This document shows positions 56,782 through 64,000 of a stretch of 64,000 nt of DNA, one piece after another. The notes beneath the pieces are model-generated. The model had not been told where the DNA came from. It saw nothing but the letters and a program-made list of their open reading frames with translations, and ran no database searches. Location of the stretch: contig JAIUPD010000010.1 in the NCBI GenBank assembly GCA_020161615.1, positions 1 to 64,000 of the forward strand. Direction: 5' to 3'. Numbering within the stretch: position 1 is the stretch's first letter; the number at the start of each line of letters is the position of its first letter. Made by a program: the position numbers and the translations under genes. Source of the stretch: Pseudomonadota bacterium. GTDB taxonomy: Bacteria; Pseudomonadota; Alphaproteobacteria; Rhodobacterales; Rhodobacteraceae.

Positions 56782-56800
56782 AAAACATCAAACCTTTTAT
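56782..56800. promoter_or_regulatory. Cluster 3 regulatory motif, copy 1
   Basis: AAAACATCAAACCTTTTAT differs at two positions from the copy at 61351. It lies between the divergent acyl-CoA dehydrogenase and metallo-hydrolase genes, 77 bases before the first and 94 before the second. On the minus strand TTGATG, a 17-base spacer and TCTACT overlap the motif and could be the acyl-CoA operon promoter. Confidence 0.55.
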
Positions 56801-56829
56801 TGAATAGATCGAGATTTTCCTCAATGCCC

Positions 56830-56858
56830 TTGTCATGACCTTGGTAATGCCTCTATAA
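56830..56858 (+). promoter_or_regulatory. Promoter for the metallo-hydrolase at 56894
   Basis: TTGTCA (56830-56835), a 17-base spacer and CTATAA (56853-56858) form a good sigma-70-like promoter ending 35 bases before the ATG. The 19-base cluster 3 motif lies 30 bases further upstream. Confidence 0.55.
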
Positions 56859-56893
56859 ACACAGGGAAAGCATCAAGGTTGGGAGGGAAACAA

Positions 56894-57775
56894 ATGGTCG
56901 ATAATTTATTGACGCTGCGACAGACACCCGCGATCTATCGCCGACGCATCGGCAGCTTCATGGTTACGATCCTCTCGGACGGCCATCTTGAGGCCGATCC
57001 GGCGTTCTTTTCCGGCGGGGCGGCGCTGTTGGGACAGCTGACGGACGCAGCCTTCCTGCCCCGGGGACCCTTCCGCATGGGAACGGTGGTCTATGTCGTC
57101 GATGACGGGAAACGCCGGGTGATGGTCGATGCCGGATGCGGACCGCTGTTCGGGCCAACGTCGGGCTTCCTACTGTTCAACCTGAAACAGGCGGGGATCG
57201 AGCTCGAGTCGATCGACGCCATCCTCATCACCCATATGCATGCCGACCACATCGGCGGGTTGCTTGACGAGGGCGGCGCGGTGTTTCCGAACGCCGAGAT
57301 CGTCCTGCATCAGGCCGAGTTGGACTATTTCATGGGCGATCTGGCGATGCAGCGCAGCACTGACCGCAACCGTCCCTGGCTTCTGCGCGCGCGCACCGTG
57401 CCCCAGCATTACCCCCGGCTGCGGTGCTTCGACCGCGAAGGACCGGTGCTGCCGGGCATCACCGCGGTCCCGCTGCCCGGCCATACGCCGGGCCATTCGG
57501 GATTCATGATCGAATCCGGCAACGAGCAGCTCTTTCTGGCTGCGGATCTGGTCTATTCGCCGGTCTACAGCTTTCACCTGCTGGATCAGAACTTCGCCTT
57601 CGATGTCGATCCCGAAGGTGCGATTGCCTCCCGCAAGCGGGGTCTCGACATGATTGCCACCGAGAAATGGCTCATGTCGGCCACGCATCTGCCGTTTCCC
57701 GCCCTGGGCCATGTCGGTCGCCGCGCCGGCGGAGGCTTCGACTATGTGCCGGAAGACTGGCGGTTCGATCCCTGA
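56894..57775 (+). CDS. MBL-fold metallo-hydrolase (lactonase-like), copy 3
   Basis: This cytoplasmic metallo-hydrolase has 293 residues from the ATG at 56894 (GGGAGGG upstream). The metal site LITHMHADHIGG has His114, His116, Asp118 and His119. Further ligands are in PLPGHTPGHSGF, LAADLVYSP and SATHLPFPALGHVG. It is close in plan to copy 2 but has no export signal. Alone on the plus strand between two minus-strand operons, it shares its control region with the acyl-CoA operon, so co-regulation is likely. A lactone or thioester intermediate is the probable substrate class. Confidence 0.88.
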   Translation: MVDNLLTLRQTPAIYRRRIGSFMVTILSDGHLEADPAFFSGGAALLGQLTDAAFLPRGPFRMGTVVYVVDDGKRRVMVDAGCGPLFGPTSGFLLFNLKQAGIELESIDAILITHMHADHIGGLLDEGGAVFPNAEIVLHQAELDYFMGDLAMQRSTDRNRPWLLRARTVPQHYPRLRCFDREGPVLPGITAVPLPGHTPGHSGFMIESGNEQLFLAADLVYSPVYSFHLLDQNFAFDVDPEGAIASRKRGLDMIATEKWLMSATHLPFPALGHVGRRAGGGFDYVPEDWRFDP

Positions 57776-57797
57776 ACACGGGGACGCGGGCCGGGCG

Positions 57798-57832
57798 GGG
57801 CAGCGGAAGGCCTGGTTAACCGGCCGCTGCCC
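57798..57832. terminator. Hairpin at the convergent ends of the metallo-hydrolase and GMC genes
   Basis: GGGCAGCGG (57798-57806) pairs perfectly with CCGCTGCCC (57824-57832) around a 17-base loop that holds the GMC gene stop codon. No T-run follows, so termination strength is uncertain. Confidence 0.45.
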
Positions 57833-59399
57833 TGATCAGCGCCGCCCCCTTTTCGGCGACAGCCAGCACGGCGGCGTGAATGTTCCCCGAAATCGGCAGG
57901 GGCATCACCGAGGCGTCGACAACGCGCAAGCCCCGCACGCCGTGCACCGACAGGTCCTGATCCACCACGGCGCCCATGGCGCAGGTGCCGCCGGGATGAA
58001 AGATCGTATCGCCCGACGCGCGCACGAATTGCGCCCATTGCTCGGGCGTCTGAATACCGGGGCCGGGCGCCAGCTCGTCCTTGGTCCAGCCGGTCAGCCC
58101 CGGGCCGCTCATGGTGCGTCGCAGCCCTTGGCAGGTAGCGACCATCCGCGCCATGTCCGAGCCCTGACTCAGGATGCCGGTCAGGATTTCGGGCGCACGG
58201 CGGATGTCGGACGAGAGGGCGCGCACATGCCCCCGGCTTTCGGGTTGGACGAGGCAAACGACCATGCCCCAGCGATCGGTTGCCGGCGCCCGCATCAGCC
58301 AGGGCTGCAAACTCGGATCGAACAGCCGCAAAAGCACCTGAAAGTCCGGAGCGCGTCGGCCGGGCGCTGAGCACAGGAACAGATGCGCGGCCGCCAGGGG
58401 CCAGGTCGCGGGACCCGAGCGTAGCATCAGCGCCTGAGCGAAGCGCAGCGCCAGCCGGTCCCAGCGCAGCAGCCGGTGCATGTAGGACGGGGGGCGGCGG
58501 TATTCGAGGGTGACCCGGGGATGATCCCACAGGTTCCGGCCGACTGCCTCCATCGGGACGATGGGCGGGATCCCGGCGGCTTGCAGCACCGCGCCGGGAC
58601 CGATGCCCGAGACCTGAAGCAGATGCGGCGAGCCGAAGGCGCCGGCGGCGAGGATGATCTCGCACCGCGCCGCGATGCGACGCACCCCGCCCTTGTGGCG
58701 CGCGACGACATGGCGGGCCCGGCCCTCGCTGATCGAGAGAGAGTCGACCAGGTGGTCGCTCAGCACGGTCAGGTTGCGACGATCCAGAACCGGATCCAGA
58801 TAGGCGGCGCGCGGATCGCTGCGTCGCCCGTGCGCGATGTTGAATTGGGCGCGGCCGATCCCCGGCCCAAGCGCGGCATTGTAGTCGGGAAGACGAGGGT
58901 GACCCTGCGCTTCGAGCGCGGCGCTCCAGTCGTCGATCAGGGCATCCTGAACCGGCGTTTCGGTCACGCCCATCGGGCCGGAGCGTCCCCGCGCCTCGCC
59001 GGCCAGGGCCGGTTCGACCCGTTCAACGGCCCGAAAGGCTTCGGCCATGTCCTGCGCGGACCAGCCCTGCAGCCCCAGGGCGTGCCAGGCGTCGAAATCG
59101 GCGGCGGCGCCCCGCACGAAATTCATGGCGTTGACCGCGCCGCTGCCCCCCAGCAAACGGCCCCGAGGCAAGGTCAGCCGCCGTCCGTCAAGCCCGGGCT
59201 CGGGGGCCGAGCGGAAATCCCAGCCATAGCGCGGATCGTTCCACAACCGCCCGACCCCCAGCGGGACACGGGCCATCAGGGGGCGGCGTCCGGGACCGGC
59301 CTCGATGAGGACCACGGAATACCGCCCGCCTTCGGACAATCGGTTCGCCAGAACGCAGCCCGCACTGCCGCCGCCCACGATCACGAAGTCAGCCTGCAT
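57816..59399 (-). CDS. GMC-family FAD oxidoreductase (choline dehydrogenase-like)
   Basis: This alcohol-oxidising flavoenzyme has 527 residues from the ATG at 59399. The dinucleotide motif is DFVIVGGGSAGCVLANRLSE, and GRLLGGSGAVNAMNFVRG and GAFGSPHLLQVSGIGPG are the GMC signatures. The catalytic His is expected in FHPGGTCAMG and its partner in SGNIHAAV. It lies in an operon with flavin reductase and serine hydrolase. It probably oxidises an alcohol to an aldehyde or ketone before the acyl-CoA steps; substrate unknown. The in-frame stretch upstream of 59399 overlaps the flavin reductase and is not used. Confidence 0.92.
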   Translation of the reverse strand: MQADFVIVGGGSAGCVLANRLSEGGRYSVVLIEAGPGRRPLMARVPLGVGRLWNDPRYGWDFRSAPEPGLDGRRLTLPRGRLLGGSGAVNAMNFVRGAAADFDAWHALGLQGWSAQDMAEAFRAVERVEPALAGEARGRSGPMGVTETPVQDALIDDWSAALEAQGHPRLPDYNAALGPGIGRAQFNIAHGRRSDPRAAYLDPVLDRRNLTVLSDHLVDSLSISEGRARHVVARHKGGVRRIAARCEIILAAGAFGSPHLLQVSGIGPGAVLQAAGIPPIVPMEAVGRNLWDHPRVTLEYRRPPSYMHRLLRWDRLALRFAQALMLRSGPATWPLAAAHLFLCSAPGRRAPDFQVLLRLFDPSLQPWLMRAPATDRWGMVVCLVQPESRGHVRALSSDIRRAPEILTGILSQGSDMARMVATCQGLRRTMSGPGLTGWTKDELAPGPGIQTPEQWAQFVRASGDTIFHPGGTCAMGAVVDQDLSVHGVRGLRVVDASVMPLPISGNIHAAVLAVAEKGAALIRAAAG

Positions 59400-59406
59400 G
59401 GCCGGA

Positions 59407-60024
59407 TCAGAGCCCGCTGGCGTCCAACGCTGCCTGAGGCATGCGGACCACCGGTCCCAACCCGGCATAATTCGGCCCGCCCAGTCGGGCGACAGGATCC
59501 AGTGCGACGGTTTCGATCTTGCCGTTGTTGATCAGCTCGTCGCGCACGTGAAAGCGCAGCACCTCGCCGATGATCAGCATGTTGCGCTCTTCACCCAGCG
59601 GGATCGCCAGATGCAGTCGGCATTCCAGGCTTGCCGGTGCCGCGGCGATTCGCGGCGGCGCGATGGTGACGCTGGGCAATTGCTGCAGGTTCAGGGCCTC
59701 GGCCTCGCTGACATCCGGGGGCACGACCGCAGAACTGTGGTGCATCGCCGACAGCGCTGCGCTGTTGACGATGTTCACCACGAACTCGCCGGTGCGCAGG
59801 ATGTTGTGCCCGCTGTCTTTCAGCACCGATCCGGCCTTGCGGCCGATCGACACCGCCACCATCGGCGGCTTGTGCGAGCAGAAGGTGAAGGCCGAAAACG
59901 GCGACAGATTGGTCGCTCCGGCTTCGTTCAGCGTGCTGATCCAGGCGATAGGGCGCGGAACGACCAGGCCGGTCATGATCTTGTAGTTTTCCGCCATCGT
60001 GTTGGTGCTGGGATCGATCTCCAT
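59407..60024 (-). CDS. Flavin reductase-like domain protein
   Basis: This FMN-binding split-barrel protein has 205 residues from the ATG at 60024, which shares a base with the preceding gene's stop (TGATG). Family blocks are MTGLVVPRPIAWISTLNEAG, NLSPFSAFTFCSHKPPMVAVSIG and DSGHNILRTGEFVVNIV. Members reduce flavin for a partner monooxygenase or act alone as FMN enzymes. No monooxygenase partner is in the window, so a direct role in the pathway is possible. Start choice follows coupling; upstream frame has no family similarity. Confidence 0.87.
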   Translation of the reverse strand: MEIDPSTNTMAENYKIMTGLVVPRPIAWISTLNEAGATNLSPFSAFTFCSHKPPMVAVSIGRKAGSVLKDSGHNILRTGEFVVNIVNSAALSAMHHSSAVVPPDVSEAEALNLQQLPSVTIAPPRIAAAPASLECRLHLAIPLGEERNMLIIGEVLRFHVRDELINNGKIETVALDPVARLGGPNYAGLGPVVRMPQAALDASGL

Positions 60025-61193
60025 CACGGGGCCTCCCCGACCGCGCCGCTTGGCGAGAGCGCCGCATGCACCATGTCCGAAAGCCGCTGAAAGCGCAGGT
60101 GGCTGTCCACCTGATCCATCAGCCCGGACGACAGAAAGACCGCCGACAGCCGGCGTTTCGGATCGCACCAGAAGACCATCGACCCGGCCCCGATGCAGCC
60201 GAAGGTGGCGGCCGAGGCGAGATGGCCGAAAGGCATCGGGAACAGCCCTTCTCCGCGCAGGAAGAAGCCCAGCCCCAGATAGGCGGGATAGGGCGCCAGG
60301 CCGCGCATTTCCCGCTGCGCCGCAAGGGTGTTGTTGGGCCTGAGCCCGGTGTGGTTTGTCGTCGCCAGGGCCAGCGCCGCGGGCGAGACCACATGCGTCC
60401 CGTCCAGGGTGCCGCCGGCCTCCAGCATGGCCACGAAACGCAGCATGTCGTCGAGCGAGGCATAACCGCCGCCGCCGGGCAATTCGCTGGCCTCGGTCAT
60501 GGCAGCGTCGCGGGCCATCAGCCCCAGGTTCATCGGCGTCTCGTTCCGGGCGACGATGGGCACGCGCAACGAGGCAAGGCCCGGCGCGGCGCCGATGGCG
60601 CTGTTGGCCATGCCGAGGGGCTGGAAAATGTCCTCGGCAATGATCTGACGATAGGGCCGCCCCTGCGGATCAAGCACTTCGATTACCCGCCCCAGCACGT
60701 CGTAGGAGACTTGCGCGCTGTAGGAGACAACCTCGCCCGGCGGGTTGACCGGGGCGATCTGGCAGGCCAGCTCGACGGTCGCCCGCAGGTTGCCCTGCTG
60801 CTCGGCCGACAGCCCGGGCAGGGTGAAGGGCATCCCGCCGGTATGGGCCAGAAGCTGTGCAATCGTCACCTTCTGCTTCCCGTTGGTGCCGAACCCGGGC
60901 AGGATCTCGGCGACCCGGGTGCCAAGCGAGAGGGCGCCGCGCTCGATGGCCTGAAAGATACCGAGCGCCGTGAAGGCCTTGGTGAAGGACAGGACCGCGA
61001 ACACGTCCGACGTGCCCAGCCTGCGCCCACTGCGCCGGTCGGCAAAGCCGTAGCTGGCCTGAAAGACCGTGCGCCCCGCCACCCGGATCCCGACCGCCAT
61101 CCCGTCATAGAGCGCTTCGTCGATATCTCGGGTGATCGAAGCGCCAAGCCGCTCCAACTGCGCGGCGCGCAGGGTGGTACCGAAACCGGTCAT
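60024..61193 (-). CDS. Serine hydrolase of the beta-lactamase/EstB (class C) family
   Basis: This 389-residue hydrolase has the S-x-x-K motif SFTK (69-72) and a Y-S-A motif at 158-160, followed by the C-terminal pattern FGHLASAATFGCIGAGSMVFW of the family. Such proteins are esterases or transesterases acting on small esters and lactones; penicillinase activity is not implied. The ATG at 61193 has GGAGGG upstream. No signal peptide is seen, so it acts in the cytoplasm. First gene of the operon with flavin reductase and GMC enzyme. Confidence 0.9.
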   Translation of the reverse strand: MTGFGTTLRAAQLERLGASITRDIDEALYDGMAVGIRVAGRTVFQASYGFADRRSGRRLGTSDVFAVLSFTKAFTALGIFQAIERGALSLGTRVAEILPGFGTNGKQKVTIAQLLAHTGGMPFTLPGLSAEQQGNLRATVELACQIAPVNPPGEVVSYSAQVSYDVLGRVIEVLDPQGRPYRQIIAEDIFQPLGMANSAIGAAPGLASLRVPIVARNETPMNLGLMARDAAMTEASELPGGGGYASLDDMLRFVAMLEAGGTLDGTHVVSPAALALATTNHTGLRPNNTLAAQREMRGLAPYPAYLGLGFFLRGEGLFPMPFGHLASAATFGCIGAGSMVFWCDPKRRLSAVFLSSGLMDQVDSHLRFQRLSDMVHAALSPSGAVGEAP

Positions 61194-61350
61194 GGCGTGA
61201 CCCTCCATCACGGAAATTAGGTTGATGTTATGTTGACAGCAACGGTGTTTGAGATCAATGGGCAAATTTTCCGTGCTGATATTAAGATAATTAGTCATTT
61301 AATAACAGATAGATAAGTCATCATCAACGCTCTGGAGGCAGCAAAATACA
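61194..61350. other. AT-rich divergent control region (part)
   Basis: This part of a 307-base gap has no gene. It is distinctly AT-rich and must hold the serine hydrolase promoter. TAGGTTGATGTTATG at about 61218-61232 partly resembles the reverse complement of the cluster 3 motif. A purely regulatory role is likely. Confidence 0.5.
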
Positions 61351-61399
61351 AAAACATTAGACCTTTTATATTGACCGCATCGCTGACGCCATGTTTACT
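61351..61399 (+). promoter_or_regulatory. Cluster 3 regulatory motif, copy 2, with ABC-importer promoter
   Basis: AAAACATTAGACCTTTTAT (61351-61369) is followed after one base by TTGACC (61371-61376), a 17-base spacer and TTTACT (61394-61399). The motif thus abuts the -35 element, a position suited to an activator. The first gene of the importer starts 100 bases downstream. Confidence 0.6.
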
Positions 61400-61500
61400 G
61401 GAATCGAGCCATGGACCGCGCGGGGTAACCTGCGTGCCTGCGGTCAGGGGGGCATCCGTGCAGGACGCGGATGGGTTGCGGCAAGGACGGGGAGCGAGCG

Positions 61501-62607
61501 ATGCTGGAACTGGAAAACTTGAACAAGACATACCCACCCACGTCAGGGCGGGCGCAGGGGGCCGTGCCCGAACCGGCGTTGACCGATTTCTCGCTCAGCA
61601 TCAAAGAGGGGGAGTTCTTCACCCTGCTCGGCCCGTCGGGATGCGGCAAGACGACCACGCTGCAAAGCATCGCCGGGCTCGAACATCCGACCAGGGGTCG
61701 GATCACCATGGCCGGGCGCACGGTGTTCTGCAGCGCGACGAATACCATCGTGCCGTCGAACAAGCGCAAGCTCGGCATGGTATTCCAGTCCTATGCGATC
61801 TGGCCGCACATGACGGTCTTCGAGAACGTGGCGTTTCCGCTGGTCCACGGGCATGGCGGCTGCCCCCGAAGCGAAGTGCGGCAGAAGGTGATGGGCGCCC
61901 TCGAACGGGTGGGCCTTCATGACTTTGCCGACCGGCCGGCGCCGTATCTCTCGGGCGGGCAGCAGCAGCGGGTCGCATTGGCGCGCTCGCTGGTGAACGA
62001 GCCGTCGATCATGCTTCTTGACGAGCCGCTCTCGAATCTGGATGCCAAGCTGCGCGACGCGATGCGGGTGGAACTGCGCGACCTGGTCAAATCCATCGGT
62101 ACGACGACGATCTATGTGACCCACGACCAGACCGAGGCGCTGTCGATGTCGGATCGCATCGCGCTTCTGAACAAGGGCCGTCTGGAGCAGCTCGGCACGC
62201 CGGACCAGATCTATAACACGCCGCGCACGACGTTTGCCGCCGAATTCGTCGGCAGTTCGAACATACTCAAGGGTCAGGTCGTCGATGTCTCGGGGCAGCG
62301 CTGCACCGTCCAGCTTGCCTTTGGCATGGTGACCTGCCCGGTGACGGGCTCGGTCGAAAAGGGGCAATCGGTCGGGGTGATGGTCCGCCCGCATGGAATC
62401 GCGATCAATCCGGCCGAGCCGGACGGGGCCAATTGCTTTGCCGGCACGATACGGCAGATCAGCTTCATCGGCGAGTTTCTGGACATGCAGGTGGCGGTCG
62501 GCGGCGAAATCCTGAGGGTCTTCGTCAATTCCTACAAGACCCACCGCACGGGCGAGGATGTGACGGTGCAACTGCCCGTCGATCTTTGCGTCGTCCTGCA
62601 GGGATAG
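61501..62607 (+). CDS. ABC importer ATP-binding protein (FbpC/PotA-like)
   Basis: This 368-residue ATPase of a binding-protein-dependent importer has Walker A GPSGCGKTT (about 46-54), Q-loop VFQSYAIWPHMTVFENV, signature LSGGQQQRVALARSL, Walker B IMLLDEPLSNLDAKL and switch His in VTHDQTEALS. A TOBE domain follows (about 250-365). Such ATPases pair with fused permeases importing iron, polyamines or organic acids. A binding-protein gene is not visible between here and the permease; it may lie beyond the window edge. A ribosome-binding GGGGAGCGAG precedes the ATG. Confidence 0.92.
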   Translation: MLELENLNKTYPPTSGRAQGAVPEPALTDFSLSIKEGEFFTLLGPSGCGKTTTLQSIAGLEHPTRGRITMAGRTVFCSATNTIVPSNKRKLGMVFQSYAIWPHMTVFENVAFPLVHGHGGCPRSEVRQKVMGALERVGLHDFADRPAPYLSGGQQQRVALARSLVNEPSIMLLDEPLSNLDAKLRDAMRVELRDLVKSIGTTTIYVTHDQTEALSMSDRIALLNKGRLEQLGTPDQIYNTPRTTFAAEFVGSSNILKGQVVDVSGQRCTVQLAFGMVTCPVTGSVEKGQSVGVMVRPHGIAINPAEPDGANCFAGTIRQISFIGEFLDMQVAVGGEILRVFVNSYKTHRTGEDVTVQLPVDLCVVLQG

Positions 62608-62616
62608 GAGCCAGAG

Positions 62617-64000
62617 ATGAGAAACCCTGTGAGTCAGCCCGCCGGCATGCTGCAGCGGATCCGCGCGGTTCCGGTCGTGACGATCGTTTCGATCCTGTTG
62701 CTGGCGCTGCTGCTTGTTCTGGTGGTCGCGCCCCTGGTCCTGCTGTTTCGGACCAGCCTGGCGCCGCCCGGAGAGCTTCCGTTCAACACGGATGTCTATA
62801 CGCTGGAGAATTATCGCAGCGCGCTGAACAACGCGCGCCTTCCCACGCTGATCGCGAATACGCTGAAATACGCGGCCGGCACGGTCTGCATCGGGGTCGG
62901 CGTGGCCTTCACAATCGCCTGGCTGGTCGAGCGGACGGATCTGCCGTTCAAGGCACTGATCCGCACCATGATGTTTTCCTGGATGGCGGTGCCGCCGGTG
63001 GTCATGGCCTTCGGATGGATCCTGCTGGGCAATCCTGGCAACGGTATCTTCAATGTCCTGCTGCGCTGGCTGTTCGACGTCAGGGGGGCGGTGATCACGG
63101 TCTATTCGATGAAGGCGATGATCATCATCACCGGGCTGGCCATCGTGCCGACCGCCTTCACCATGATTGCCGGCTTGCTGCGCAACATGGACCCCCATCT
63201 GGAAAGCGCCGGCTCGGTGCATGGGGCAAGCGGCTTCGGCGTCTTCCGAACGGTGACCCTGCCGCTTCTGGTTCCTGGCCTGCTGTCCGTGGGTATCCTG
63301 CTGTTCATGGCGATGGTTCAGGCCTTCGATCTGCCGCTGGTGATCGGCCTGACCGCCCGGGCGCCGGTCTTGTCGACGCAGATCTTCCTGCTGGCCAATT
63401 CCGACATTTCGCGGCCCGATTATTCGCTGACCGCCACCTTCGGCACCTTCTTTCTGCTGTTGGCGGCCGTCCTGATGCTGGTCTACTTCCGGACCGTGCG
63501 CATGAGCGAACGGTTCCGCGTGGTCTCGGGCAAGGCTTTCCGGCCGTCCAAACGCCCGCTCGGCGGATGGCGCCTGCCTGCCATCGGGTTCGTGGCCGTC
63601 TATTTCCTCATCATGATGCTGCCCTTCCTGGTGCTGCTCTGGACCAGCTTCCAGCCCTTCTACGCCGTGCCCTCGGCCGAGGCTTTCGGGCGGATGACCC
63701 TGCAGAACTATGCCGATGTGTTCGGGCAGTCCTTCATCATCCGCGCCCTGGTGAACACGATCATCCTGGTGCTGTTCTCGGCTACCATCGTCATGGTTCT
63801 TTCGGTGATGATCGCCTGGATCTCCGTCCGGTCCAAGGGGCGGCTGGGCAAGGCGCTCGAGGTCATCTCGTTCCTGCCGATTGCCATCCCGCCGGTGGTC
63901 CTGGCCATCGCCGTCCTGCTGATCTACCTGCGGACGCCGCTTTACGGCACGGTCTGGATCATCGTGCTCGCGCATGTGACCGCCTATATCGCCTTTGGCA
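62617..64000 (+). CDS. ABC importer permease, fused two-domain type (cut off by window edge)
   Basis: This is a binding-protein-dependent permease of the FbpB/ThiP type with two six-segment halves. The ATG at 62617 has GGAGCCAGAG upstream, nine bases after the ATPase stop. The first half carries the EAA loop at ESAGSVHGASGFGVFRTVTL, which would contact the ATPase. The second half begins at LPAIGFVAVYFLIMMLPFLV and runs off the end, and its EAA loop is not reached. About 461 residues are visible of perhaps 560. Together with the ATPase it would import the substrate of cluster 3 or iron; the shared motif favours the former. Confidence 0.88.
   Translation, partial: MRNPVSQPAGMLQRIRAVPVVTIVSILLLALLLVLVVAPLVLLFRTSLAPPGELPFNTDVYTLENYRSALNNARLPTLIANTLKYAAGTVCIGVGVAFTIAWLVERTDLPFKALIRTMMFSWMAVPPVVMAFGWILLGNPGNGIFNVLLRWLFDVRGAVITVYSMKAMIIITGLAIVPTAFTMIAGLLRNMDPHLESAGSVHGASGFGVFRTVTLPLLVPGLLSVGILLFMAMVQAFDLPLVIGLTARAPVLSTQIFLLANSDISRPDYSLTATFGTFFLLLAAVLMLVYFRTVRMSERFRVVSGKAFRPSKRPLGGWRLPAIGFVAVYFLIMMLPFLVLLWTSFQPFYAVPSAEAFGRMTLQNYADVFGQSFIIRALVNTIILVLFSATIVMVLSVMIAWISVRSKGRLGKALEVISFLPIAIPPVVLAIAVLLIYLRTPLYGTVWIIVLAHVTAYIAFG

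Noticed and set aside
60024-61193. Beta-lactam resistance gene
   Set aside because: SxxK and YSx motifs fit the esterase branch; there is no export signal, and the gene is coupled to pathway enzymes.
61543-63975. Very long open frame antisense to the ABC importer genes
   Set aside because: Composition is extremely rich in Asp, His, Gln and Arg, and the plus strand encodes complete ATPase and permease motifs.

Overview
The window is G+C-rich (about two-thirds by eye) and reads as part of a repABC replicon (large plasmid or chromid) of an alphaproteobacterium, most likely Rhodobacteraceae and perhaps Paracoccus-like. The support is a complete repA-repB-repC operon, TRAP and tripartite tricarboxylate transporters, CaiB/BaiF CoA-transferases and a FecI/FecR/TonB iron locus. 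The genus is inference. I see no rRNA, tRNA, CRISPR array or intact insertion sequence.

Layout. 1-876: end-truncated CHASE-type membrane sensor. 877-4.9 kb: replication/partition module on the minus strand, with two parS-like palindromes at the end of repC, a predicted counter-transcribed RNA between repB and repC, and an inverted repeat upstream of repA. 4.9-7.0 kb: AAA ATPase (DUF4143 type) and a long serine recombinase. 7.6-23.9 kb: catabolic cluster 1, with a zinc alcohol dehydrogenase, two glutathione transferases, two alpha/beta hydrolases, enoyl-CoA hydratase, CoA-transferase, CMD-family protein, GntR regulator, aldo/keto reductase, tandem aldehyde dehydrogenases, SDR, TRAP transporter and metallo-hydrolase. 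24.0-24.9 kb: DoxX and a small exported Cys protein. 25.0-35.6 kb: iron/siderophore locus with exporter-type ABC protein, siderophore-interacting reductase, FecBCDE-like importer, TonB-dependent receptor, FecR and FecI. 36.1-45.9 kb: cluster 2, with an IclR pair, NDP-forming acyl-CoA synthetase, TctCBA transporter, enoyl-CoA hydratase, FAD-linked 2-hydroxyacid dehydrogenase and a mercaptopyruvate-sulfurtransferase-like protein. 46.0-64.0 kb: cluster 3, with a LysR/metallo-hydrolase divergent pair, a nine-gene acyl-CoA operon, metallo-hydrolase, GMC oxidoreductase, flavin reductase, serine hydrolase and an ABC importer that runs off the end.

How the genes work together. Three self-contained catabolic modules each combine their own transporter class (TRAP, TTT, ABC), CoA-activating enzymes and a regulator or repeated operator. 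Cluster 1 is tied together by up to six AT-rich sites of the form TAAAA-N6-TTTA or close variants, including one before the GntR gene. Cluster 2 has two GTTCT-N7-AGAAC palindromes, one before each divergent arm. Cluster 3 has a 19-bp motif repeated with 2 differences before the metallo-hydrolase/acyl-CoA operon and before the ABC importer. The substrates are not identifiable from sequence alone. Cluster 1 suggests a glutathione-conjugate route. Cluster 3 suggests chain shortening by a non-canonical thiolase-fold enzyme with a DUF35 partner, plus a beta-keto acid cleavage enzyme. The end of cluster 2 suggests a sulfur-containing 2-hydroxyacid.
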